A stretch of DNA of 64,000 bases from positions 2,152,001-2,216,000 of the forward strand of contig CADCSX010000008.1 of NCBI GenBank assembly GCA_902805475.1. Direction: 5' to 3'. This document shows positions 11,172-21,641 of this stretch, piece after piece (positions within the stretch are counted from its first letter, which is position 1; each line of letters begins with the position of its first letter). Position numbers and translations under genes: made by a program. Source of the DNA: Entonaema liquescens. Taxonomy: Eukaryota > Ascomycota > Sordariomycetes > Xylariales > Xylariaceae. The notes below the pieces were generated by a model. The model made no database searches and was not told the DNA's origin. It saw only the letters and a list, made by a program, of their open reading frames with translations.

Positions 11172-12200
11172 ATGCCTCCACAGACTCAAAGACGACGCAG
11201 AACAGGTAATAACGATGACGCCAACGAAGCTCGTCACCGTCGCCAATCCCGACGCAAAAACGAATCGGACGACTCAGAAGTCTCCGAGGAAGATCAAGAT
11301 GGTGACGTGGACATGGAGAGGACGGGTGATGGGACAGAAGACCAACTAGTTAAAAAGTTGGTTCGATACGCCTTAGCATGTGAATATGCGAGAATACCTA
11401 TTCGAAGAGACGGCATTCGAGACAAAGGTGAGCCAAGTTTGCTCAAGATACCCACCTTACAATCATCTCTTACTGAAAGACAACCTATAATTTTAGTTTT
11501 GGGAAGCAATGCAAGATCGTTTAAGCGCGTATTCGAGGGGGCCCAAGCCCAACTCCAACAAGTCTTCGGTATGGAGATGGTAGAATTACCTATCAAGGAA
11601 AAGCGTACACTGAAGGAGAAGCAGAGTAAGAATTGTATAGCGGCGTACTCCATTATCTCCTACTGACGAGTCGATATAGAGGCGAACGCTAGGAAAGCAG
11701 CTTCCCAAAGCACCGCATCCTCCAGACAATATATATTGGTCTCGACCCTGCCACCCGAATATAAATCCCAATCCATCATCGCCCCGTCACGAATACCCAG
11801 TACGTCCGAAGAAGCTGCATACGTCGGATTTTATACCATGATCATCTCGTTGATTGTTCTCAACGGAGGAGAACTGAGTGACACGAAGCTACGACGATAC
11901 CTGACTCGTCTAAATGCCAGTCAGAACTTGCCTATGGACAAGACCGATAACGTGTTGCAGAAGATTGTGAAACAGGGTTACGTCGATAAGGTGGTGGAGA
12001 AGAGTGACGGTGATGAGGATGCTGTTACCTGGTGTGTTGGATCCCGGGGAAGAGTCGAGGTGCCACCGGAAAGTATTGCTGCAGTAATCACCGAAGTCTG
12101 GGGCGAACTTCCGGATGATTTTCACAAGAAACTGCAGAGGAGCTTGGGAGTCGAACAACCTCAACAAGACTATGATGAAAGCGCCATCCCTGAGGAGTAA
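11172..12200 (+). CDS. NSE3: Smc5/6 complex subunit Nse3 (MAGE domain)
   Basis: Exons 11172-11427, 11497-11625 and 11680-12200 give 301 aa. The first intron (69 nt, GTGAGC...TTTTAG) is a multiple of three and reads open, but removing it restores the conserved join IRDK-VLGSNARSFKRVF. The second is 54 nt. The N-terminus is a basic/acidic tail; the rest is a MAGE homology domain of tandem winged helices (LVKKLVRYAL, FGMEMVELP, GFYTMIISLIVLNGGELSD, LPMDKTDNVLQKIVKQGYV). Nse3 with Nse1 and Nse4 forms the kleisin-binding module of Smc5/6, which acts in homologous recombination and replication-fork repair. Length matches fungal Nse3. It converges with the splicing-factor gene 289 bp away. Confidence 0.9.
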
Positions 12201-12489
12201 GGGATGAAGGTTTGAAGACGCTGTTAGGTTAGAACCCACGTATACTTAATGATACCCGATAATAAAGCCATTTCTCGCACGAGATTATTTCTGACGGCCG
12301 TAGTAAGCACCTAGAATCCCATACCTTGCATGTCGTAGCCATTATCTTCTATTTCCCGGTTATAATCTGATCGAATTCCTCCCACCGCCCTAAAATATTC
12401 GATTAATACGACGCGACGGCCATTTGGCATCGTTCAACAATTTTTAGTATAAACTGCAGCACCGCGGTCGGGCAACGCCATTCTTCTTA

Positions 12490-12821
12490 TCAATTATGTC
12501 CCCGGATGGGCTCTTCACCTTCCCTAGGAGGCGGTGGACCACACGGCTGTATCATCTTTCGTAGAAGCTGGGCGCGAACTTTGGCAGCGGGCTCGTTTTG
12601 CGCGAGGGAAATGTACGCCAATTGGGAAGGATGACCGACGATGCTCGAGTACGTGTCACGCGCGACGTTCGTTCTCCATTCCCACGATGTCGTGTCCGGG
12701 TGACCGGTGCCGATATATTTGGCTTGTAGTCGCTCAAGTTCTTGCTGGGTGCGTAGTTTGTCCGCCTGTACCGCGGTTAGCCTTTGGCCGCCTTGGATCG
12801 AGTCAGCTCTGACTTTACCAT
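12490..12821 (-). CDS. Splicing factor SF3B5 (SF3b10/Ysf3)
   Basis: Two exons: 12821-12819 (the ATG alone) and 12765-12490, split by a 53-nt intron with GTAAAG donor and TACAG acceptor. The 92-aa product starts MADKLRTQQELERLQAKY and contains IGTGHPDTTSWEW and KMIQPCGPPPP, which match the small SF3b subunit almost word for word. It belongs to the SF3b core of the U2 snRNP, contacting SF3B1 and supporting branch-point recognition. The first exon of three bases is unusual and means simple open-frame searches miss this gene. No other start gives the conserved N-terminus. Confidence 0.93.
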
Positions 12822-13206
12822 GGTTGTATTTCTTTTCTTCGACTTGTATCGCGGTGGCGTATACACCTATTTAGCCTTTTCTAGTAGATAAGCCGGTGAT
12901 AAATTAATTTTTATTCACTTATTTAAGCCACCAGCAGTCGAGGAGATGGCCAAGTTGTTCTTCGTTTTTTAGTAAAATGTGATGATGCTGTATTGTAACC
13001 TTCAATTTGAGAGAAACCAGATGTACATAATATGTACCTTCGAATTTGGTCTGAGCGTCTCTTGCAGTTTTAGTCCGTTTTCAGACTGCTTACCTAGTTA
13101 CATGATAGCTCATCCAGTAATATGTAATATGTATCTAGGGAATTCTTCGGCATTCCCTGATAGGACAAACATTAATAATGGGCAATAAAATCAAATTGAA
13201 TAACGA
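12822..13206. other. Intergenic, no gene seen
   Basis: AT-rich promoter-side DNA of the SF3B5 gene and upstream flank of the tRNA-like gene. No coding signal. Confidence 0.5.
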
Positions 13207-13353
13207 ATCCGCGTGGTGCAGTGGTTAGCATGGTGCTGTAAGTTACAAAAACTTGTCTCAACTACTTCATTATAGTTTCTAACAATTAAATTAGCTTATA
13301 CTTTCTCGTATTGAGATATGCATAGGTCGTGGGTTCAATCCCCACCGTGGATA
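13207..13353 (+). tRNA. Intron-containing tRNA-like gene, isotype unclear
   Basis: A 7-bp acceptor stem (ATCCGCG with CGTGGAT, one G-T pair), a 4-bp D stem (GTGC with GCAT), a TGGTGCAGTGGTTAG A box, a 5-bp T stem (GTGGG/CCCAC) and a GGTTCAATCC B box are all present. Between the halves lies about 75 nt more than a mature tRNA needs, so a large intron is implied. The anticodon stem (GTGCT with TGCAT) has only four pairs and the loop base before U33 is a purine, so I cannot name the anticodon. It may be a functional tRNA with an atypical intron or a decaying copy. A T8 run follows directly. Confidence 0.5.
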
Positions 13354-13362
13354 TAAATTTCC

Positions 13363-13370
13363 TTTTTTTT
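13363..13370 (+). terminator. Pol III T-run terminator
   Basis: Eight consecutive T start 10 nt after the discriminator base of the tRNA-like gene, followed by further T-rich sequence. This is a standard RNA polymerase III stop and argues that the tRNA-like gene is transcribed. Confidence 0.65.
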
Positions 13371-14398
13371 CTTCTTCTTTTTCTCTTCTCTCTCTATATA
13401 TTTCACAAGAAATAATCAATCTTATTTTTTTATTTCTCTATTTTCCACATCGATTACCTCTGGCAGGGTTCTTTTTAGTAGACGCCGTCTTGTGGCTCAC
13501 ATGTTAGCAATTTCTAGCACTAATCCCTAGCCCTAAGAATTATTCAGTTATAGATGCGCACCTATTGCTGTCATCATTGAACTTGAGGAATATTGTATTC
13601 ATTGTTTCTTTAGGATATTATCTATTAGTTCGAGTATGCGTTTTCATTATTTATTTGGTGCTATTGGAGTTTCATTCGGAAGATAAGTAGGTTAAAGGTG
13701 CTCATTTCCGCAAGGTCTATTAGCGATAGGAAATATAAAGATGTCTTCGATATCGATGAATGAGAAAGAATGATCTTCTAATATAAAAATTTAGTTACTT
13801 CTCTAGGTACCTTCTAATATCCACCATGTTCCATCAATCAGAAGTCGTGCGTGTACATGTATCGAATGATGCGAATACACATATAAAGTTCATTGCTGCA
13901 TGAAGCTTACCTAGGCATAAGGCTGCAGGTTCCATATATTGAAGTACCTAGGTATCTTATCTAGATGTGGATAAGCATACCTAACCCAGCCAACTTAAGG
14001 TTACTTTCGATGGTCCGTACCTTTCAATGTTCCAATTAGCACTTAGCACTTAGGACTTAGCACTTATCACTTAGCACTACACTGCATCTAATACACCAAG
14101 TACAAACGCGCGTCGCATAGTGTCTACATGTATAAGCAGAGCATCGCGCCAAGCTTATACATATATTCAAAGATATAAATTATTCTAAGGTATAAATCCA
14201 CACCTTCGTTCAGCAGACCGACGTCCTTATTACGCATAGGGTTTGGTTTTTGTTGGCCTTATTTCGGATATCACCGGGCACACCCGACACGATTATTCAG
14301 TCGTTTATCACGATACGGGAATATAGCAGAGCTCTATGAGACCTAAAGTCGCTTAGCCTCTATATAATAGTGGAATTTGCGACTACGTGTCTGAAAAT
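13371..14398. other. Intergenic, no gene seen
   Basis: AT-rich DNA with palindromic CTACCTAGGTA-like words near 13945-13955 and a 7-nt tandem repeat at 14035-14078. A TATATAATA box at about 14360 lies 40 bp before the next ATG and probably serves the zinc-finger gene. Confidence 0.5.
14035..14078. repeat. Tandem 7-nt repeat (ACTTAGC)
   Basis: Six units of ACTTAGC or single-base variants (ACTTAGG, ACTTATC) in a row. Simple slippage repeat in intergenic DNA. Confidence 0.8.
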
Positions 14399-15784
14399 AT
14401 GCTGGAGCCGTGGGATGAAGTAATCGCCCTTCAAAAGGAACGCCAATCCTGCGCTGATGATGTACAATCTATCAAAACATCCTGTGCTAAGGACCACAGC
14501 AAGAGGCATCCTCTCGAGTGTTCAGAATGCTGGACCCGTCTTCTCAACCGCATAAGAGATAGATATCTCAACTCTGCTTCAAAGGAGTGGTTTTCAGGCA
14601 GGCGACCTTTTTTGCTCGAGCTTGATACCATGTTTTCCAAGGCTCACAATTTCGAGGTCGATCTTAAGACTATCGAGCAGCGTATAGTCGATGAGAAAAC
14701 AGAGTGGTACCGAGACAAGGTAAAAAATATAGGATTTCAACATGCTACAAAGTCTCCATCAGAGGATCGAATTCTACAACAAAAGATCAACAATCGAAGC
14801 ATATCCACAGAGCAACTTGCTTCAGAACTGAGGGCGTCCTTTAGTGATGGCGCCGCCGAGAACCAAGAAGCATTCGAAAATTTTATAGAACAGCTAAAAC
14901 ACGCCAGTTCACTACAGGCACGTGCTGAAGCCTACGTTAACATATTTTTTCAGCCCGCTCACGACCCTACCGGTGCTGCAAAAGCCCAGAAGTATATCGA
15001 CATGGTCAGAAATGGGACGCCAATCGCCGATACCATAACTGCCATGATCCGTGACCGCCACCTAGCTAAAGGCGATCAAGATCAGAAACAGGCACTTCAT
15101 AAGCAGCTTGAGGAACTGAAGAGGGCTAAAGCAGCCCACGAACTAGGCAAAGCGAAGAACGATAAGGCCCAGCAGGATAAGACAAGAGAAGCCACGCTCT
15201 CTGATGATGATCAACCGGACCTACCGCCGTGCTCTGTATGCTCGAAAACTCCAGATGCGCAGGATTTTATTATGTGTCCCTTATGTCAAATCCTTGGTGA
15301 ATATTACAGGCTTCGAGTCGAGCCTACGGTCTTCTGTTCTCAGGAATGCGAAAATGAACGTTATGTAAATTGCCCCCCTTTAGACCATTTATGAGTGAAT
15401 TCTTACCGTCTATAGGAAGCGCATGTTGAGGCGGCGCACGAGTGCGCATCCGGCCAGAAATGCGTCCTGCTTCATGACGAAGACATCGAAATGGACGACG
15501 GGAGAACCGTGTTGGTGTTCTGTCGGGAGTGCGTAGAAACACTCGGCATTCCGTCCGTGTTTTGCTCAGCTCGCTGCTTTGACGAGAACTTTCAGCATCA
15601 TCGCGACGACGTCCACGTTCCTGAGCGGAAGAGTACTCAGCAAGAGGTCAGGGACGAGAACCAGCTTGAGTTCGACCCCGAAGATAAGACGAGATATAGG
15701 GCTAGGAAGATCGAAGAGCACCTGGTGACATTTGATAATGCCATAGAGGAATGGCAGCAAAAAACAGGCATCACGGTGAAATGA
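14399..15784 (+). CDS. Protein with two MYND-like zinc clusters
   Basis: Exons 14399-15364 and 15416-15784, separated by a 51-nt intron with TATAG acceptor, give 444 aa starting MLEPWDEV. The frame is open a few codons further upstream, but the first ATG is the one used here. The N-terminal 270 residues are charged and helical, with coiled-coil stretches (AKGDQDQKQALHKQLEELK). The C-terminal third holds two successive Cys/His clusters: CSVCSKTPDAQDFIMCPLC followed by FCSQEC and HECASGQKC, then FCRECVETLGIPSVFCSARC with FQHHRDDVH. The spacing resembles MYND-type zinc binding, which usually mediates protein-protein contacts. I do not recognise the orthologue. A TATA box lies just upstream. Confidence 0.7.
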
Positions 15785-16491
15785 GTGATCCCCGAAGTTA
15801 TATTAACCTCTTCACTACTTGTACTTGTATAAGTTAAGAACGGAACCGGCTGAATGGTAGAAGGTAACGATGTATTGGAAGATTAACAGCCTACGTCGTA
15901 CCTAGTTTTTACCCGAACCCGGTATACGCATTATTCACATAGCTTGGATAGTTGACGAGTTCCAGTGGTTGAGACTATGTCGACCCACGGCCGGAGCGGA
16001 TGGATGTAAATATACTTGTTATGATACCTAATTGTACTTAATTGTACTTAATTGTACTCTCGACAGTGTGAATATCCTTTTATATAGGTGCCTTACGTAC
16101 AAAGAGGTCTAAAGTCGAAGGTACATACGCTGATATGTAACCTAATCTTTCCTATCTGTAGATTCAAATTGTCAAGGATACGTAATAAAATGCCCCGCAG
16201 TCAAAGTTACATAAGCTTGGTATCTCCGAGGGGTTATTTGAATTTTAGTGGAAGGCCGAGACCTAAAGCTTTCCGTGCTCGGCGCCGATTGCATTTTTGG
16301 CCGAGCAAGTTAAATAATAATAAAAAAAGCTACTAAAAGCTTCCGCCGCGACAATATCGCAATCGCCATTTTGCCATTACTTGCATAGTTGAAAACCTGA
16401 CGTCTCTCTTACGACTTCAACTTTCCCTACGCAAGCCTATATCAACTACATTTGACCACGCCAACCCGAGATCCGACCTAGCGCATCCAAT
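15785..16491. other. Intergenic, no gene seen
   Basis: Downstream of the zinc-finger gene and upstream of ISD11. It contains a 10-nt tandem (TTAATTGTAC, three copies, 16029-16058). The open frame at 16088-16336 lacks any recognisable domain. Confidence 0.5.
16029..16058. repeat. Tandem 10-nt repeat, three copies
   Basis: Three near-perfect copies of a TAATTGTACT unit. Confidence 0.75.
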
Positions 16492-17202
16492 ATGTCCGTC
16501 GTCTCTGCCCTCAAGGGCGACTTGCCTCAGCAAGCTCGATCATTGGTAAGATCTACTTCTTGCTATATCAAAAATATACCTATGCTTGGCTTTAGGGCGC
16601 CGGCAATCCCGGATGAGAAACCTGCACGCTTTATATTTCGCAACCATGAGCTGAGCTAACTCGTCCTGTTTCACTGCCTAGTATCGCCAACTGTTGCGTC
16701 AAGGCAAGCAGTTTCAATCTTACAACTTCAGAGAGTACGCAAAGCGCCGGACGAGAGACGCATTCCGAGAGAACGCAGTCGTGCAGGACCCCAGGGAGAT
16801 ACAGACTCTAATACAAAAGGGGCTCAAAGAATTGCAGATGATGAAGGTATGGCGTATATATATCTCTCGCAGTTGGTTGAAGGACTTCCTCGACAACAGG
16901 GGACAGTATAGCACCGACGTAACGAATAGTTCAACTAACAAGCATGTTTCTTCTTATAGCGACAAACGGTCATTAGCCAATTCTATCAGTTAGATCGGTT
17001 AGTAGTTGAGGGTGGAATATCGGTATGTAGCTCCAGACGCTCATATTCACGCATATATAAGCGGTTGCTAACCTACGTCAATAGGGTAAGCAAAGCGGGG
17101 AGTCCGGAGATATCTCGCGACAGAAAGACACAGGGTAAGCATACGGATCTAGTGCTACAACTTGGATGACGGCTACTGACTTATATATGTAGATGGGATT
17201 AA
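16492..17202 (+). CDS. ISD11: Isd11 (LYRM4) Fe-S cluster assembly factor
   Basis: Five exons: 16492-16545, 16682-16846, 16960-17022, 17085-17134 and 17193-17202; 113 aa. The LYR tripeptide is residues 18-20, with the first intron (136 nt) placed between L and Y. Conserved words follow: FRENAVVQDPREIQTLIQKG and RQTVISQFYQLDRLVVEGG. Isd11 is a small mitochondrial matrix protein that binds acyl carrier protein and stabilises the cysteine desulfurase Nfs1. The last 68-70 bases are ambiguous: reading through the final donor ends the protein at DTG (stop 17136-17138, 111 aa), whereas splicing at GTAAGC with a CTGAC branch point and GTAG acceptor gives DTGWD. I prefer the spliced form because all intron signals are good. 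Confidence 0.92.
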
Positions 17203-18085
17203 TGTGACCCTTCGGAATACTTCAGACTATCTATAATAGGGCCACCTCGTTCTTCTCGTACGTCTCGCCTCTTATTATACGAGACGTACCAACCCTGTAC
17301 CATTACAACTTTATTGTACATCAAGCGTGCGGTTGAATTATAGGCTCGTGGCATCCGCTCCCCTCGTTCGCAGAAGTAAACAAGGCCATTAGAGCAGGGG
17401 GTGAGAAAATGAAAATGGGATTAGGTTAGAATCTGGCGTGCATGAGGCGGGGAACAAAAGTAGGGCCTGGGAGTAGGGCAAATGTATGTATGGTACGGCG
17501 AGGAGTATCCAGGTCATCTCACATCATGATATCGGAAGGTCAATTCAACTCTCAAGTTACCGTGTATGAACTTGCGAATTACAGTTCTATAGAGGGCCGA
17601 CCGCTCGGATATCCGCTGCATAGCAGTCAATATACACTCCTCACCTAAGATGGATGCACTTTCTTCCACCTGGAGCATATATATTAAATACATTTTCTAT
17701 GAGTGCGTATGGGCTAACTAGAAAGTAATTACCTTTAAGGCGTACGGCTTAACCCCTGAAGTCTCCTAACATATGTTTATATATACTCTATCCACACTTG
17801 ACGAGGTTGAGTAAAACTAAGAGGTTACCATTCATATACAAAGCCCATTCCCTAAGAATGAAACGATCCAAGAATGAAAAGAATGGATCAGTAAAATCGA
17901 TGCTATCTTATGTTTAGTCTCAAAGGTCATACAAGCTTCATTCACATGTTAAGCAGAGTATATATATATATATATATGATTTGACCTCATTAGGTGGAGT
18001 TCTTTACAAAACACCACGCGAGGAAGAACAAAAAGAAATCCTATTCTCATCGGCTTATAGGTTGTATTGATATAAAAATATGAGA
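17203..18085. other. Intergenic, no gene seen
   Basis: AT-rich with a (TA)n run at about 17960-17977. A 67-codon open frame at 17442-17648 shows no domain. An A5 tract at 18074-18078 lies just downstream of the minus-strand tRNA-Phe and would act as its T5 terminator. Confidence 0.5.
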
Positions 18086-18174
18086 TGCGGTGAGTGCGGA
18101 TCGAACGCACGGCCTTCAGATTTAAGAATGAAGTGGACTTCAGTCTGACGCTCTCCCAGCTGAGCTATCCCCGC
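18086..18174 (-). tRNA. tRNA-Phe(GAA) with intron
   Basis: Read on the minus strand, GCGGGGATAGCTCAGCTGGG begins a canonical tRNA. The anticodon stem CAGA/TCTG encloses CTGAAG plus the splice site, giving anticodon GAA. A 16-nt intron interrupts the loop after position 37, as in other fungal tRNA-Phe genes. The T arm GTGCG/CGCAC with TTCGATC is perfect. The acceptor stem has one G-A mismatch (5:68), which is mild. A T5 terminator follows within about 12 nt. Confidence 0.93.
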
Positions 18175-18872
18175 TTGTGGAATACCCTTTCGAGGTATGC
18201 CCGGTGGTGAATGAGAATCTTTGTTGAAATTTTAGCCTATCAAGCTGGTTGGTTTGGTTTGAATTTGGATGGTGGGTTTTTTTTTTTTTTTGGTAGCTCG
18301 GAAGTCGGGGAAACCTGTTTTATGGATAGTTGCATGTCTAGGAGTCTACCAATACATGGGTATATGGGAATATAGTTACGTGGGTACATTACGTGATGCT
18401 GCTTAGTTCAAAAGCATTTGTTGTCGCGTTCCCAAACTCTCTCACCTGCGCAACGGCGTAGCCATTTCTGTTCTCCGTCGCATGCAAGCCAACTCTCTTG
18501 GATAGGTTCCGATACTTCTTGCATCATCCGCTCCCGCTACTGGCTCGCCAATCGTTCTTTATAAAATATACTAGAGATACAAAGAGATATACCCTTAAAC
18601 CATTTGAATCTCCAATTTATTCGGCGAAGACCGAAAACCACCCCCGAATCGCGCCTTAGCCTCTTAATGGCTTCCAATGGCTCCTAATGTGCGAACATCT
18701 TATACCCTTCAAGTTATCATTGTATATTTATTTGCCCTAGCTAATAATTATATCTATTTTAGTTTCGGCCAAATACCCAAACGCGACGCGGAAATCGTAG
18801 CGGATATGTAGAACATGATGATTTTGAGGGTATGATGATTTGTTTAGTCTATGTCGTGTCGCACGTCGCATC
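18175..18872. other. Intergenic, no gene seen
   Basis: AT-rich promoter-side DNA with a T run (about 18278-18291). Short ATG-containing segments near 18812-18840 could belong to an upstream exon of the next gene, but I found no splice combination that keeps its frame. Confidence 0.4.
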
Positions 18873-20769
18873 ATGACAACAGCAACAACAGCAACAACAA
18901 CAATAACTAATTATTTAATTTTAAAAGGTCTACCCGTAAGACAATGGCGCCAGGAATGGGTCAAGATTGTCCCACCCCCGCCTCCAGAGACAACCCAGAA
19001 GAACGATATATGGGCAATCGAACTTCCACATGGCATGCCCAAAGATTCGCATTTACTACCTACCCACACTCAAGAGTTGCTAAGGGCGGCTCGCTCTGGA
19101 AGACTGTATAAACGACCCGCACCTGCGGAAGAAGAGGAAGTCGACCCAGATGCTGCCCTTGCAGAGAAACCAGAGAAAAAGGAAGAAGATCCAAGCATCA
19201 AGGGCTACCAAGTCAAGGTTTGGAAACAGGTTGCCCGCAATGCCGAGGGGGCCACCGTCTCCCACTTGGCAAAAAGGAGGAAAGGGGTTATTACATTATC
19301 ATCTAGCCTTCCGGCTGGCCCGTCCTCTGGCCCGACTATAATGAAAGCTACCGTCCGCCGTATCGATGCCGCAGGAAATCCTTACACGCAAGAGATCACA
19401 TTAAATGAGGGCCAACCGGTAGATGGAGAGATAATCTCGACCACGGTAGTTCCAGCACCAAATCCCGCAGCAAATGGTGAAACATCCGTTGCCGCGACTC
19501 CCGTCCGAAGACGGCCACCACCGCCAAAGAGGAAGCCTAAAGGACCTGGTAGAGGACGAAAGAAGAAGCTACCTTTGCCAACAAACACTCAGCCCGAAAC
19601 GACGAGCACCGGTGCGGATACTACTACGGACGGCGCCAAATTAAACCTTCCGGAAACTGATGTAAGTTAGCCTTGACCCGTGATCATATTATCACATAAC
19701 TAATTATTGTTAGAACGTTAAACAAGATGACCTGTCCGAAACCAAAAACCAGGACAGTGAAATGGCAGACGACGATGATGGAGATGACGGGGAAGATGAT
19801 GGAGAAGATGGCGAGGACGGCGACGATGGCGACGAGGAGGATAGCGAAATGCCTGATGGCGAGAACAGCACGGGTTTCCGAGCCGATAGTGAAACCAAGC
19901 CTGAGAGCATCTCGGAAGTTCCCCCTGTTACTCAGGCTGAACCCTCAACTACTGCGATAGCATCGGAGATCTCAACCAGTGTTGAGCCGCCATTAATAAA
20001 GGCACCATCGCCTCCTCCCAATCCTAGCTTGACCCCCACCCAACCTCTTCTCCAGCATACTCCATCGCAATTCGAAGGGAGCCCACTCAAAAATGTCATA
20101 GCTGCGACGTCACCAACTGTCTTGTCGCCAAAAATCCCGTCGATTGGGGAACTGACAGATACTATCGCTACAGTTGACACTCAGCCGTCGGAAACACCAT
20201 TGGATCCCATTCCAACTCTAGCCGATCCCATCGAGCCAACCCCCCAGGTAGCAGAACCAGTTGTGGAAAAGCTTGAAGTTGATATAGAGATGACGGACGG
20301 TCCTCATCAAGAGCGTACAGACGAGACTACGCAAGCTATCGTGCCGCCCGTGGTGGAAGTAGAGGTGGAAGCTCAACAATCTGATATCGTGGCGGTTGAT
20401 CCGCTACCAACTATAGATCCTATTCAAGGCGAAAATGCTCCAGAACATCACTCGCCGCCACCTACAACCGCGCCAGAGCCCACAGGTACCGAACAACCAA
20501 TTGAAGAGGTTGTTTCCGAGACGGTTCTGAACGTGGTGACCAATCAAGACCCTCCAGCCCCCGAAGCAGCTCCCGAAGCAGCGCCGGTGCCCGCAGATGA
20601 CCCGCCGGCTCCGGGGCCTCTGGATACCAAAGCTGAAAATGCTATGCTGGAAATAGCAGATGGGAACGAAGCTGAGAGTCCCGATTTATTCAGCGGTTTG
20701 GAGGCGGCCTTGAATCAGCAAGGCGGGTCAAAGGAGGCTACACCTGCTCCGGAAGAGAAGGCGGCATAG
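18873..20769 (+). CDS. Acidic/basic fungal protein of unknown function
   Basis: Exons 18873-19661 and 19714-20769 (intron 52 nt, GTAAGT...TTAG) give 614 aa. I do not recognise the family. The N-terminal 120 residues look structured and conserved (GLPVRQWRQEWVKI, WAIELPHGMPKDSHLLP, LLRAARSGRLYKRPAP). A second block (TVRRIDAAGNPYTQEITL, about 165-195) precedes an AT-hook-like basic run (KRKPKGPGRGRKKK). The second exon opens with a long Asp/Glu/Gly tract and continues as a Pro/Glu-rich disordered tail ending LFSGLEAALNQQ. This composition suggests a nuclear chromatin-associated subunit, but that is inference. The start is uncertain: the ATG is followed by a Thr-rich stretch encoded by an ACA repeat, and a missed first exon is possible. 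Confidence 0.6.
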
Positions 20770-21641
20770 CATGATTTCCCCCAGCTCATCTTTTTGAATA
20801 ACCCCAATGAAATGTATTCCATTTCCTGGGTATACTTGCGAATAGTGTAAAATAACCGTGTATATCTATCTAAAGGGGAAGAACTGCACCAAACATAAGA
20901 GGATATTTCTATGCCATTCACTCTGCTGTGTTCCTATTTTACGTTGTCGATTCTTGTGAGATTAAGACTCGAGAATGAGAGAATTATACCTGAGCTTGAC
21001 GATATGTTCATTTATATACCTAAATAAATACGAAATACTGTATATAGATATATATATCCCCCTAATGGCGTTCCAGGGGTTATAAAAGCCGGCATGGTAT
21101 AATGTACAATTACGTGTGATGTCCCTTTCCCCCGCACCGAACTTCAGATCCAGAGGTTGACCCCGATCCGGCCATACCCGTTTAGTGCCAAGCGGCCGGT
21201 CGAACATCAGTGCTCAACTCATATTTTGGCTCTTGGCCATCACATTAATTTAGTCTCTTTTGCTTTTTTTTTAATGATCTTGTCGCACATCGTACACACA
21301 TACACATCACATCACAAGTCAATATACGACATAGGTATTGATATAATGCATAATTCTCTTTGTTGCTAGCAGCTAGCTTGCTGGGTAGTCAATCAATCTC
21401 TCTCTCTTTCAATATGCTTGTCTCCCAGTCCTTTCTTGTCTGGGAGTAAAAGTGTACGCCTAAACGCCATCGCATGTGTAATGAGTATAACCCTTTCTAA
21501 AGTCATCGTCCCAAAGCTCCGGTCACCGAAACCGTATATGCATGCATGTATGCATTCCAAACCTCAACCCGCCCGTGAAATATTTCGTCCCGCACCGTCT
21601 CGTATTCATGTATATACAGTAAGTTCTTCTCCTTCCCGGGC
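20770..21641. other. Convergent 3' regions, no gene
   Basis: Shared downstream DNA of the preceding gene and the PAPS reductase gene. Simple CT and TATA runs; no coding signal. Confidence 0.55.
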
